64,000 nucleotides of DNA from Streptomyces rapamycinicus NRRL 5491 (GTDB lineage: Bacteria > Actinomycetota > Actinomycetes > Streptomycetales > Streptomycetaceae): assembly GCF_024298965.1 (NCBI RefSeq), contig NZ_CP085193.1:9734001-9798000 (forward strand). The letters are read 5' to 3'. The translations under genes were made by a program, and so were the position numbers. The notes below the pieces were generated by a model that had not been told where the DNA came from, made no database searches, and was given only the letters and a program-made list of their open reading frames with translations. Each line of letters opens with the position of its first letter. Within the stretch, counting starts at the first letter, position 1. Positions 1 through 9,342 of this stretch are shown one piece after another.

Positions 1-202
1 GGCGGCCAGGCCGAGACCGTCAGTCGGGTCCGGAAGTCGGCTGTTGGCCTGGGCGAGCGATCCATCCGTGCCACGTGCCGGCGAGGACGATGTCAGTGAG
101 CCTGCGGTAGCCCGCGCCGCTTGGGTGGGCACCATCAGCGGCGTCTCGTCAGGTGGTCGGTGCGGCTGCGGTGGAGTGTGTCAATTGTCGCGGTGAAGTG
201 CG
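1..202. other. Window edge, no gene assigned
   Basis: This stretch lies downstream of the histidine kinase stop codon and runs to the window edge. Short open frames exist on both strands, but none shows a recognisable domain or a convincing start. It could hold the beginning of a gene cut by the window. Confidence 0.4.
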
Positions 203-1714
203 CTATTTCTCGGCTGGGGCGGGGGCTTGGGGTAGGCGTAGCTGGAAGCATGCTCCGAGGGTCCGGGGGGTGAGGGTGAGGGTTCCTCGGTGGCGGTGGG
301 CCAGGTCGCGGGCGATGGCGAGGCCCAGGCCGGTGCCGCCGTGGTCGCGGGAGCGGGCGTCGTCGAGCCGGACGAAGCGTTCGAAGATGCGCTCGGCGTC
401 CTCGGGGGGCACGCCCGGTCCGTCGTCGTGCACCGTGAGGACGACCCAGGCGTCCTCGTTCCGGATGGTGATCTGGATGCGGTGTGCGGCGTGGCGGGCG
501 GCGTTGTCGATGAGGTTGCGCAGCAGCCGTTCGTATTCGTCGGGGTTTCCGTGTGCGTGTGCGGGGGTGCTGCTGTCGCAGGTGAGCGTCAACGGTCGTT
601 CGGTGAGGGGGTATTGCTCGGCCAGCCGGGAGGCGAGGGCTGTCAGGTCGACGGTTTCGGGGCCGGCTGTGGGGGTCGGGGTGTCGAGGCGGGCGAGGAG
701 CAGCAGGTCTTCGGCGAGGGCCTGGAGGCGGCGGGTCTGTCGTGCGGCGGTGGTGGCCGCGGCGGGCCAGTCGGTGCGTTCCGGGTAGGCGAGCGCGACT
801 TCCAGGCTGGCCAGCAGTGTGGTGAGGGGGCTGCGCAGTTCGTGGGCGGCGTCCGCGACGAAGCGGCGTTGCTGGGCGGCGGCGTTGTCGAGGCGTTGGA
901 GGGTGGTGTTGATGGTGGTGGCCAGGGCGGTGATCTCGTGTCCCGTGGCGGGGACGGTGACGCGTTCGCGGGGGTCGTTCGCGGTGACCGAGGCGGTGAG
1001 GACGCGGATGGCTTCGACCGGCCGCAGCGCGATGCGGACGGCGAAGTAGGCGACGGTGGCGATCAGTACGAGGCTGACGAGCCCGGCCCGCAGCAGCAGG
1101 CGGTCGGTGGCCTTGGTGATCGCCTCGGCGATGTCCTCGCCCGCGTGCGGGAGCACCACCACGTAGACCCTCAGCCGGGCGTCGGCGCCGACGCCCAGAG
1201 CGGCGACTTTGTCACCGCTCAGTTCATCGGCCCTGACGTCGTCGTACATGACCGGGTAGGTCCCACCGTCCTTGCCGAACCGGTCCCCGGGCTTGGAGTC
1301 CTGGCGTGCCGGTATACGGATGGGGCGGGTCGTGTAGCCCCAGGCCGCCCCGTCATCCGGTGGGGCGGGCAGCTCGGCCTTCGGTGGGGCGGGCAGCACA
1401 TGGCGGGTGCCGGGATCGAACTCCTCCATGCCTCCGCCGTAGGCGACAGCGGCGCGTCGGCCGGTCGCGACGATCTCGTACGGCACGGTGCTTCGGCGAG
1501 CGGGAACCGCGCCCTCCTTCAGCTGATCGACGAGAGCCAGGAGTTGTTCCTGCGCCTGCCCTTGGGCGATCTGTGTGCTCTGGCGGTAGACGTCGTGGTG
1601 GACCCACCAGCCGATGCCGACCAGGATCACAGCGGCGGCAGAGGCCGCCGCCAAGGCCGTGCGGGCTCGTACCGAACGCGGCCACCAGCGGCGTCGCGGC
1701 TCAGTCGCGTTCAC
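203..1714 (-). CDS. Two-component sensor histidine kinase
   Basis: Membrane sensor kinase of about 503 residues that would autophosphorylate and pass phosphate to the adjacent response regulator. Visible parts in order: TM1 about residues 19-38, an extracytoplasmic sensor region to about 208, TM2 about 211-230, HAMP linker, H-box AAHELRSPL with the phospho-accepting His at about 291, N-box LLRNLIDNAARHA about 397-409, G1 box DDGPGVPP about 430-437, and G2 box GGTGLGLAIA about 459-468. I chose the GTG at 1712-1714 because it overlaps the regulator's stop by 14 bp, implying translational coupling. A longer open frame upstream only shadows the regulator gene. The stimulus cannot be read from the sequence. 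Confidence 0.93.
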   Translation of the reverse strand: MNATEPRRRWWPRSVRARTALAAASAAAVILVGIGWWVHHDVYRQSTQIAQGQAQEQLLALVDQLKEGAVPARRSTVPYEIVATGRRAAVAYGGGMEEFDPGTRHVLPAPPKAELPAPPDDGAAWGYTTRPIRIPARQDSKPGDRFGKDGGTYPVMYDDVRADELSGDKVAALGVGADARLRVYVVVLPHAGEDIAEAITKATDRLLLRAGLVSLVLIATVAYFAVRIALRPVEAIRVLTASVTANDPRERVTVPATGHEITALATTINTTLQRLDNAAAQQRRFVADAAHELRSPLTTLLASLEVALAYPERTDWPAAATTAARQTRRLQALAEDLLLLARLDTPTPTAGPETVDLTALASRLAEQYPLTERPLTLTCDSSTPAHAHGNPDEYERLLRNLIDNAARHAAHRIQITIRNEDAWVVLTVHDDGPGVPPEDAERIFERFVRLDDARSRDHGGTGLGLAIARDLAHRHRGTLTLTPRTLGACFQLRLPQAPAPAEK

Positions 1715-2381
1715 GGTCGTCCACCAGCCGGTAGCCGGTACCCCGTACGGTCTGCAGGGACTGCCGGTGGAACGCGGCGTCCACCTTCTTGCGGAGGGCG
1801 CTGACGCGCGCCTCCACCAGGTTGGGATCCTCAGCTTCGTCGGGCCACGCGTGGTAGAGCAGATCCGCTTTGGAGACCGCCTGGCCCGCCCGGCGGGCCA
1901 GCAGCTCCAGCACGGCGAACTCCCTGGGTGTGAGTTCCACCCGGGTCCCGGCCCGGCGGCAGACCCGGCCGGCGACGTCCAACGAGAGGTCGCCCACGGC
2001 AAGGACGGGCGGGGCGACCGCGGCGGCTCGTCTGACCAGGGCCCGCAGCCGTGCGACGAGCACCGTGTAGGAGAAGGGTTTGGCCAGGTAGTCATCGGCC
2101 CCCGTGTCCAGGGCCTCCGCCTGATCCCAGTCCCCGTCCTTGGCGGTGAGTACCAGGATGGGGGTCGCGTTGCCCTCCCGGCGCAGCTGGGCGCAGACCT
2201 TGTAGCCGTTGAGCCCGGGCAGCATCAAGTCCAGTACGACGAGGGCGTATTCGCCGGTCCGGGCCATCCACAGTCCGTGCCGGCCGTCATGGGCGAGGTC
2301 GACGCTGTAGCCCTCGGCGGTCAGACCGGTGTGCAGGGTGTGGGCAAGGTCCACCTCGTCTTCGACCACCAGGATGCGCAT
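1701..2381 (-). CDS. OmpR/PhoB-family response regulator
   Basis: DNA-binding response regulator of 226 residues. The receiver domain starts MRILVVEDE with the acidic pocket E8/D9, the phospho-acceptor Asp51 in LVVLDLMLPG, Thr79 and Lys101 (KPF). The C-terminal part (about 130-226) is a winged helix ending in GTGYRLVDD, typical of the OmpR family. The ATG at 2379-2381 starts exactly at the conserved receiver beginning. The frame stays open further upstream, but that part lacks homology-like features. It is the first gene of a two-gene unit with the overlapping histidine kinase. Confidence 0.95.
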   Translation of the reverse strand: MRILVVEDEVDLAHTLHTGLTAEGYSVDLAHDGRHGLWMARTGEYALVVLDLMLPGLNGYKVCAQLRREGNATPILVLTAKDGDWDQAEALDTGADDYLAKPFSYTVLVARLRALVRRAAAVAPPVLAVGDLSLDVAGRVCRRAGTRVELTPREFAVLELLARRAGQAVSKADLLYHAWPDEAEDPNLVEARVSALRKKVDAAFHRQSLQTVRGTGYRLVDDRERD

Positions 2382-2509
2382 GTGGTGCAGCCTCGCACAG
2401 CGCCGGGCCGCCTTCCTGATCGGCCGGTCAGGTTGGGTCAGCAGTCGGTCAACGAGGTCCGGGCACGCTGGCGGAGTCTCTTCGCCACTGCTGAAAGGCC
2501 CTGTCGCCG

Positions 2510-4165
2510 ATGTCCGTTGATGAACGTGGCCCCGCCGAGGCCGGAACGGTTTCCCCTCCCGTAGCCGCCCGTCGGCAATCAACGAGCCCGGCCAAAGCCG
2601 TGGTCGTCATCGCGCCCCTGTCGCCGATCTACGTCCCGATTTCGGCCGCAGCCCTAGCCCTGCCGCTGTATGCGGTATGGGCAGCCTATCTGGCAACAGG
2701 TGGCGGTGATCTTGCCGCGCAATTTTCATGGGCGGATTTCGTCTCCCGACACCCCGGGTCCCCCTACAACCTGGGCTGGTACGGGGGCATCCATGTTGGC
2801 AACTACAGTGTAATCGCACCGCACTTGATGGCTTTTCTCGGCGTACGGACGGTCACCGTGGGGGCGGGAATCATCGCCTCGTGGTTCATGGGGTGTGTGT
2901 TCGTACGCAACGGAGTGAGTCGTCCGCTGTGGCCCGCCCTTCTGGCGGTCCTGTCTCTCTGGGCGAATGTCGCATCGGGCCGCTCGACTTTCGCACTGGG
3001 CGTGGCTCTGGCACTCATATCCTGTCTTGGCCTGGCAGGTTCCAGCCGACGCTTGGTCCTGGCATCGGCGTTCAGCGCCCTGGCAACTCTGGCCAGTCCC
3101 GTCGCAGGGCTGTTCCTCCTGGTTCTTGGGGCGGGGTGGCTCTTGAACCGGGATATTGGAAGAGCTGTCGCTGTTTGTGCACCGCCCGTCGCAGTGGTCG
3201 CTTTGGCAACCTCACTCTTCCCTTATAGTGGCGTAATGCCCATGGAAATGGACGACATCTGGAAGCCGGCCCTCTTTGGAATCGTTCTGACGCTGCTGGC
3301 GCCGCACAAGTGGAGGACTCTGCGTTTCAGCTCCGCGGTTTACGCGTCAGGTGTTGTCTTGGCCGGTATGATTTCTTCGCCGGTCGGTTCCAACGTAATC
3401 CGTCTCGCTGAACTATTCGGGCCTCCGGTGCTGCTCTGCGTGCTACTCGAACGAGGCGTTCAAATAGTGCCAAGGGTGGCTGTCGGGCTCTCCCTCGCTC
3501 TTTCCGTGCAGTGGGTGACGGCACACACTGTCCATGTGCTCAATATGTCGACACCTGTGCCGTCATGGGCGTCCCACACACAAGGTGTACTGAAAGCGCT
3601 CGACCGTTTGCACGCGGACCGCACGCGTGTGGAGGCAGTGCCTGCTGTCAACCATCGTGAAACCACCGTACTCGGTCCTCATGTGAATCTGGCACGAGGG
3701 TGGAATCGTCAGCTCGATGTGGAACGTGGGGGCCTTTTTTATGAAAACGAGTTCACGATCGGGAAATATCGCGCATGGCTCGACAGGTGGGCGGTGGGCT
3801 ATGTCGTCTTGCCGGAGGGTGAGCCAGACTGGGCGGCAAAAGACGAAGCCAAGCTCGTCCGCAGCAGACCGAGCTGGCTGGAGCCGGTATGGCACGACTC
3901 CCAGTGGCAGATTTATCGGGTGAAAGATGCCAGGCCGATTGTCTCGGGTGCGGATGCGTCAGTCGTCAGCGGCGACGGTGCGGAAATTTCAGTACAGGTT
4001 CCCAAGCCCGGCATGGTCAGGTTGCGTATCCCCTATTCCCCCTGGCTGCGCACCAGCGCTGGTTGTATCGAGCGTGATGGTGACTGGATCCGTTTCAGGG
4101 TTTCCACGCCAGGGCTGTATGAAATCGGCAGCTCCTATGCGGTGCCTTGGCAAGGCAACTGCTGA
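2510..4165 (+). CDS. Polytopic membrane protein with C-terminal extracytoplasmic domain
   Basis: Protein of 551 residues. After a hydrophilic N-terminus (about 1-30) come roughly eight to ten hydrophobic segments between about residues 32 and 345. A mostly soluble C-terminal domain (about 350-551) is rich in Trp, Tyr and charged residues. The overall plan (short acidic loop after TM1, many TMs, soluble C-terminus) recalls GT-C glycosyltransferase-like or arabinofuranosyltransferase-like membrane proteins. I see no decisive catalytic motif, so function is left open. The gene is less GC-rich, with more A/T-ending codons than its neighbours, which hints at separate ancestry. It is divergent from the two-component system. 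A weak Shine-Dalgarno (AAAGG) lies upstream of the ATG. Confidence 0.8.
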   Translation: MSVDERGPAEAGTVSPPVAARRQSTSPAKAVVVIAPLSPIYVPISAAALALPLYAVWAAYLATGGGDLAAQFSWADFVSRHPGSPYNLGWYGGIHVGNYSVIAPHLMAFLGVRTVTVGAGIIASWFMGCVFVRNGVSRPLWPALLAVLSLWANVASGRSTFALGVALALISCLGLAGSSRRLVLASAFSALATLASPVAGLFLLVLGAGWLLNRDIGRAVAVCAPPVAVVALATSLFPYSGVMPMEMDDIWKPALFGIVLTLLAPHKWRTLRFSSAVYASGVVLAGMISSPVGSNVIRLAELFGPPVLLCVLLERGVQIVPRVAVGLSLALSVQWVTAHTVHVLNMSTPVPSWASHTQGVLKALDRLHADRTRVEAVPAVNHRETTVLGPHVNLARGWNRQLDVERGGLFYENEFTIGKYRAWLDRWAVGYVVLPEGEPDWAAKDEAKLVRSRPSWLEPVWHDSQWQIYRVKDARPIVSGADASVVSGDGAEISVQVPKPGMVRLRIPYSPWLRTSAGCIERDGDWIRFRVSTPGLYEIGSSYAVPWQGNC

Positions 4166-4215
4166 CCAGAGATACCGACCTGACGGTTCTCCCGTGTAAC
4201 TGCCGCAGTCAGGGC

Positions 4216-5583
4216 TCACCGCACCGCCCGCTCCAGCGCCCCGCGCAGCTCCGCCGCGCTCGCGCAGCCGATCTCGGGGTGCTCCCGCAGCGCCGTGTCG
4301 ATGACGTCCGCGAGGCGTCGCGGGATGGCCGGGTCGCGGCGGCGGATCGGGATCGCCGGCTCCTGCAGGACGACCTGCCAGGGGTCCTTGGAGCGCGGGA
4401 ACTCGCGCGGGGTCCTTCCGGTCAGCGTGTGGTAGACGCAGGCGGCAAATGCCCAGACGTCCGCGGCGGGGGTGGCCCTGCGGAAGTCGATGACCTGTTG
4501 GCGCGGCATGAACATCGGTTTGCCCGCTGTGGTGCCGGTGCGTGTCAGCCCGCTCAGGCCCGCCTGGTCAAAGGCTTTTCCGATGCCGAAGTCCGCGATC
4601 TTCGCCGTCGTAGAGCCGTCGGTCTCCCTGTGCAGCAGGATGTTGGAGGGGCTCAGGTCGCGGTGGACGACGCCCTGCCCGTGTGCGTGTTCCAGGCCCT
4701 TGAGCGCCTGTACCGCGATGGGCACCGCTTCCTCGGCCGGGAGTCGCCCGCCGCGTTCGGCGACGAGCCGGTCCAGGCTGCCGCCGGTGCAGAACTCGGT
4801 TGTCAGATAGAAGGTTCCGTTGGCGAAGCCCGCGTCGTGCAGCGTGACGACGTGCGGATGCTTCATTGCCCGGGTGAGCGCCACCTCGCGCAGGAACCGG
4901 GCGCGCGCCGTCTCGCTCGCCGCCACCTTCGGCAGCATCACCTTCAGCGCCACCTCGACGCCGGTGGCCTCGTGCCGGGCCAGGTACACCGCGCCCATGC
5001 CGCCACGGCCGAGCTCCCGGATCACCGAGTAGCCGCGGATGGCCTTGAGGTCGGCGCGGCCGCCGTGCGCCAGCTCGAGCAGCAGCTTGAGCACGGCGTC
5101 GGGCCGGGCCTGACAGGCGGCGCACAACAACTCGCCGGGGCGGCCGTCCGCCTCGTCGTCCAGCTCGCGCTCGCACTTGGCGCAGCGCGCGAGCCTCAGC
5201 GTGGCGACCTGCGGCCGCGTGATGTCGACGCGGAACACGGTGTCACCGAGGCGGATCCGGTCGCCGTCCTTCAGGTCGTGCTCGGGGTAGGAATCCGCGA
5301 CGGCCTCCTCGGGGGTGAGGCCGCGGCGCCGCTGGCCGATCTTCTCGCCGTTGACGTACGTGCCGTTGAGGCTGCCGAAGTCGCGGATGCGGATGTCCGG
5401 CGGGTTGATGTCGAGCAGGCAGTGGTGGCGGGAGACGGTCTTGTGGTCGGAGTCGTCGGGTAGTCGTGGCGAACAGTCGGTGGAACGGCCGAGGACGCAG
5501 GTGGTGCGCTCCTCGAAGACGTACGCGCCGGGCTTGACCCGGCCCTCGACGAGAGTGAGCGTGATGGTGGCCGAGGGCGTCAC
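4216..5583 (-). CDS. FHA-domain serine/threonine protein kinase
   Basis: Cytosolic Hanks-type kinase of 455 residues. N-terminal FHA domain (about 24-120) shows GRS, SRHH at 51-54 and SLNGTYVNG with Asn73, the phosphothreonine-binding signature. A zinc ribbon of two CxxC pairs follows (about 134-157). The kinase domain (about 184-445) has the glycine loop GRGGMG, Lys214 in VALKV, HRDLSPSN at 308-314 and DFGIGK from 331. The catalytic loop has SPSN where KPEN/KPSN is usual, so the Lys after the catalytic Asp is replaced by Ser. The GTG at 5581-5583 is chosen because it precedes the FHA domain and follows AAGGAG at good spacing. No transmembrane segment is seen. It lies about 106 bp downstream of another kinase gene on the same strand, so co-transcription is likely. 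Confidence 0.92.
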   Translation of the reverse strand: MTPSATITLTLVEGRVKPGAYVFEERTTCVLGRSTDCSPRLPDDSDHKTVSRHHCLLDINPPDIRIRDFGSLNGTYVNGEKIGQRRRGLTPEEAVADSYPEHDLKDGDRIRLGDTVFRVDITRPQVATLRLARCAKCERELDDEADGRPGELLCAACQARPDAVLKLLLELAHGGRADLKAIRGYSVIRELGRGGMGAVYLARHEATGVEVALKVMLPKVAASETARARFLREVALTRAMKHPHVVTLHDAGFANGTFYLTTEFCTGGSLDRLVAERGGRLPAEEAVPIAVQALKGLEHAHGQGVVHRDLSPSNILLHRETDGSTTAKIADFGIGKAFDQAGLSGLTRTGTTAGKPMFMPRQQVIDFRRATPAADVWAFAACVYHTLTGRTPREFPRSKDPWQVVLQEPAIPIRRRDPAIPRRLADVIDTALREHPEIGCASAAELRGALERAVR

Positions 5584-5689
5584 GGAGGATCGTCTCCTTG
5601 TGGGTGAGGGGAGGGCTCCGGGAAAGGAGACAGACGGTGAACGTGAGCGTGCCGTCCGCGGCGTTCGGACAGTACGCGTCCCGCTCCGC

Positions 5690-8600
5690 TCAGTCGGCCA
5701 CCAGCTCCCAGTCGAGGTCCCAGAGCCGGATGCCGTCGTCTCCCGCCGAGACCAAGTTGCGCAGGTCGGGGGTGAGTTCGAGGTGCCGGATGCGTTGTTG
5801 GTGCCCTTCGAGCACGTGCAGGCATCGGCCGGTGGCGACCTCCCACATCCGTACGGATCTGTCGTGGCCGGCCGAGAAGGCGAACCGGGCGTCGGGTGTG
5901 AACCGTACGGCGGAGACCCAGCCCTCGTGCCCCGCGAACTCGCGTATGGACCGCCCGGCACCGGCGTCCCACAGCCGGATCGGTTCGTCCTCGGCGCCCG
6001 AAGACATGACCTGGTGTGTGGACATGGCGAGGCGGCCGTCGGCGCTCAGGCAGGCCGACAGGATCGGTTCCCGGGGGCCGGTCCAGGTCCGCAGGCAGGC
6101 GCCGGTGTCGAGATCCCGCAGCCGGACCACGCCATTGGAGTCGCCGACCGCCGCGAGCCTTCCGTCCGCGGACGTGGAGATCACGTTGACCGGGCCGTTC
6201 CCGGTGATCGTCGTGACGCAGCGGTCGTCGTCCAGGTCCCATCGGCGCAGCACACCGTCGCCGCCGCCGAGCCAGGCGTACCTTCCGTCGCCCGTGAACA
6301 TGATGGTCCGCCTCATGTCCCAGTCCGGAGTCAGCCGACGGCACTCGCTGTCCGCCAGTCGCCGCCGAATGATCGCGAGTGGTTTGGTGCCCTCGCACAG
6401 GACGTTCCGGCCGTCGTCGCTCAACGCCACCCCGCCCACCCTGCCCTGGTGATCGTCGAGGACACGCGTGCACGCGCCGCTGTCCAGATCCCAGATCCGT
6501 ACGGTGCCGTCGCTCTGCCCGCTGACGGCGAGCCGGACACCCGCGGCGACACCGATCGCCGTGATGGCTCCGTAGGAGAGGTGGCCGGCGTCCAGTGGCC
6601 GCGACCAGGCGGAGCGCAGCCGTACGTGGCGCGCCGAGCGGCCCAGTTCATGCCAGGCGGCCAGGACCTGGGGCGCGCGCTCGTATCCCGGTATCTCCCG
6701 TGCGCGGGTCAGCAGGGCGAAGGCTGACCGGTGCCGGCCGTTCGACATCGCCTGGCGTGCGTCGGCGAGCAGTTCCTCGGCCAGTCCGCCGAGCCGGCTG
6801 ACCTCCGCGTACTCGCGCGGCTTGATCACGTGCGGCTCGGCGGCGTACGCGGTATCGGGCAACCGCCAGCGGTGCATGGGCAGTTCGGGATGCCCGCCGA
6901 CGGAAGCGCCGAACCGGTCGTCGCTGTCGGGGAATCCGACGTGGTGCATCCCGTACGCGTCGGCGGTGAAGGTCCGCAGACACCGGCCGCGCTCAAGCTC
7001 CCAGATCTGAACGGTGTGGTCGCCGGTCGTTCCGGACAGCAGCAGCCGCCCACCGTCGCCGAAGGCCAGGTGACTGGCCGCGGCGGTCAGTCCCGCCAAC
7101 GCACGCATCGTACGGACCTGCCGGCCGTCCCCCACATCCCACAACCGGATCACCCGGTCCTCGCCGGCCACCGCGACCATCCGTCCGTCGGGACTGAAGC
7201 ACAGCGCATGCGTCGGCGAGCCGGCGGCCAGCACCCGGCACCGGCCATCGGCCACGCTCCACAGCCGCGCCCCGTCCTCCTCGGCGGTGAGCACATGGCG
7301 CCCGTCGGCGCTCACCTCGTACTGCGAGCCGTCCAGGTAGTTGCCCTTGAACGCTTCCCCGAGCGACCACCGGCAGGTCCCGGTCCGCGGTTCCCAGACC
7401 TGGACGTGCCCGTCCGCGCCCTGCCACACACCGATGCGACCGTCGGCGCTCAACCTGACCGGGCACCCCGTGGCGCGTGCGGCGGAGCGGATGACGCGGG
7501 TGCGCTTGCCCGCCCTGAGATCCCAGAACTGCACCGTGCCGTCGCGGCTCGTGGACAGTGCGTACGAGCCGTCGGGGGTGAGGTCGGCGCCGAGCACCTG
7601 CGTGCGGTGGCCCTTGACCGCCAGCCGCTGTGCGCGGGTCGCCGTGTCCCACAGCCGGAGCACGCCGTCCCAGTGGCCGCTCAGCGCGAGGCGTCCGTCG
7701 GGAGCGAACCGGATCGGCAGGTAGCCCATCACCTCGTGCCGGGCGAGCAGTTTCACCGGAGCGAACGGCAGCGCGAACGGCTCGCGGAATTCGCGGGTGC
7801 CGGTGTGGCGGGCATCGGCCACCGTTCCGGATGCCGCCACCCGCAGCGCCGCCCGTACGTCGGTGTCGTCGGGCCGTTCGCGCGCGAGGGCGTCGAGCAG
7901 GTCGCGTGCCGCCGCGAGGTCGCCGCGCTCGAGGTGGACCCGGGCCAGAAACAGCCGCACCTGCCAGGAGGACGCGCCGGAGCCGCGCGGGATCGCCTCC
8001 AACCGGGCGACGAGCTCACCATCGGTGATCGCCCCCGTACGCCACTGGAACAGGCCACCGTTGTACACGGCCCCGACGTGGTGCGGGTCGACCGCGAGCG
8101 CCTGGCCGAAGGCCTGCTCGGCGTCGGCGGCCCGGTCCAGGTCGAGGAGCGACAGGCCGCGGTTGTTGAGCTCGTCGGCGCGCAGATCGGCGGCCTGCGA
8201 CGTGGGACGCGGATACGCCGAGCCGGTCACCTGCTCGTAGATCCCGGCCAGGACATCCGCGATGTCCGCCATCGAGGCCGGCCGGTGGGCCGGGTGCTGC
8301 CGCAGGCAGCGCCGGAGCAGGTGGGCGGCTTCCGGCGGCGCCGCGACCGGATTCGAGGGGTCGGCCAGGTATTCCTCCAGGGCGAGACCCGCGACCGAGC
8401 CGGCCGCCCAATGCACACCGCCGGTGAACATCTCCAGGACCGAGACCGCGAAACTGTAGACATCGCTGCGCCGCCCGACGGGCTCGCCCGCGAGCTGCTC
8501 CGGGGACGCGTAGCCGACCGTCATGCCGCCGGTCGGCACCAACACGCTGGCACCCGGCGCCACTTGGAGGTCAGTCGGGGCCGTGGCGGCCTTGGACCGG

Positions 8601-9115
8601 GCGAGACCGAAGTCGGTGATCTTCGCGGCGCCCGTGCCGTCGAGCAGAATGTTGGCCGGCTTCACGTCCTGGTGCACCAGGTCTCTGCCATGGGCGTGCT
8701 CGAGCCCACGGGCCGCTTGGACCGCCGTGTCGAGAACACGGGCGAGGGCCTGCCGCGAATCCCCGGCGTGGAGCCGCCCGTCGCCGATCCACTCGGCCAG
8801 GCTGCCGCCGTCGACGTACTCGGCGAACACGCGGGGGACACCGTCGATCACCCGCACGTAATGGCAGGCGCACACGTTCGGATGGAGCCCGAGGGACACC
8901 CATGTCTCGGCCTCCCTGACGAACAGCTCCTGATCGCCGGGGCCCCGGAACAGCTCGGGCCGCGAACTCTTCACCGCCATGTCGATGCCCCAGGCGAGAT
9001 GCCGTACCCGGTGCACGACGCCCATCCCGCCCCGGCCGAGCTCGCCGATCACCCGGTACCGGCCGTCGACGGTCTCGCCGGTCACCCAAATGGCCGACGA
9101 CGTAGGTGCGTTCAC
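5690..9115 (-). CDS. Serine/threonine protein kinase with TPR and WD40 repeats
   Basis: Large cytosolic protein of 1,141 residues. The kinase domain spans about 15-290, with the glycine loop GRGGMGVV at 28-35, Lys49 in MAVKS, a catalytic loop HQDVKPAN at 148-155 and DFGLARSK at 168-175. HQD replaces the usual HRD, so the Arg that normally contacts the activation segment is absent while the catalytic Asp stays. A short TPR-like stretch (about 310-420) follows. About fourteen WD40-type repeats then occupy about 445-740 and 835-1141, enough for two beta-propellers, with many RxWD, LRLWD and VRMWE endings. The GTG at 9113-9115 follows a GAGGAA Shine-Dalgarno. It heads a probable two-kinase unit. 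The propellers probably recruit substrates or partners (inference). Confidence 0.92.
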   Translation of the reverse strand: MNAPTSSAIWVTGETVDGRYRVIGELGRGGMGVVHRVRHLAWGIDMAVKSSRPELFRGPGDQELFVREAETWVSLGLHPNVCACHYVRVIDGVPRVFAEYVDGGSLAEWIGDGRLHAGDSRQALARVLDTAVQAARGLEHAHGRDLVHQDVKPANILLDGTGAAKITDFGLARSKAATAPTDLQVAPGASVLVPTGGMTVGYASPEQLAGEPVGRRSDVYSFAVSVLEMFTGGVHWAAGSVAGLALEEYLADPSNPVAAPPEAAHLLRRCLRQHPAHRPASMADIADVLAGIYEQVTGSAYPRPTSQAADLRADELNNRGLSLLDLDRAADAEQAFGQALAVDPHHVGAVYNGGLFQWRTGAITDGELVARLEAIPRGSGASSWQVRLFLARVHLERGDLAAARDLLDALARERPDDTDVRAALRVAASGTVADARHTGTREFREPFALPFAPVKLLARHEVMGYLPIRFAPDGRLALSGHWDGVLRLWDTATRAQRLAVKGHRTQVLGADLTPDGSYALSTSRDGTVQFWDLRAGKRTRVIRSAARATGCPVRLSADGRIGVWQGADGHVQVWEPRTGTCRWSLGEAFKGNYLDGSQYEVSADGRHVLTAEEDGARLWSVADGRCRVLAAGSPTHALCFSPDGRMVAVAGEDRVIRLWDVGDGRQVRTMRALAGLTAAASHLAFGDGGRLLLSGTTGDHTVQIWELERGRCLRTFTADAYGMHHVGFPDSDDRFGASVGGHPELPMHRWRLPDTAYAAEPHVIKPREYAEVSRLGGLAEELLADARQAMSNGRHRSAFALLTRAREIPGYERAPQVLAAWHELGRSARHVRLRSAWSRPLDAGHLSYGAITAIGVAAGVRLAVSGQSDGTVRIWDLDSGACTRVLDDHQGRVGGVALSDDGRNVLCEGTKPLAIIRRRLADSECRRLTPDWDMRRTIMFTGDGRYAWLGGGDGVLRRWDLDDDRCVTTITGNGPVNVISTSADGRLAAVGDSNGVVRLRDLDTGACLRTWTGPREPILSACLSADGRLAMSTHQVMSSGAEDEPIRLWDAGAGRSIREFAGHEGWVSAVRFTPDARFAFSAGHDRSVRMWEVATGRCLHVLEGHQQRIRHLELTPDLRNLVSAGDDGIRLWDLDWELVAD

Positions 9116-9342
9116 TGCGATTCCTCATCGTGATTGCGGCAGCAGCCGCCGTCCTGGAAGGCCCGGACGCAGAAGGCCCCGTTGCCAGATCTCGACGAGG
9201 GTCAGTATGTGACGTCGTCGATCCCGGTGTCGATGTCTCAGGCTCACCGCGGGGGTGCGGGAGCACGCGGGGGTGCGGGAGCGCGCCGTTCAGTCCGTCG
9301 CCGACGGCCGAGGCCGCGGTGGGTCCGGCCCGTCCCGACGCC

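Noticed and set aside
1614..2564. Plus-strand open frame opposite the response regulator
   Set aside because: Shadow frame with no recognisable protein features; the receiver and winged-helix domains are on the minus strand.
6731..9133. Plus-strand open frame of 800 codons opposite the WD40 kinase
   Set aside because: Gly/Val/Arg-rich shadow frame with no motifs; the minus strand has clear kinase and WD40 signatures.
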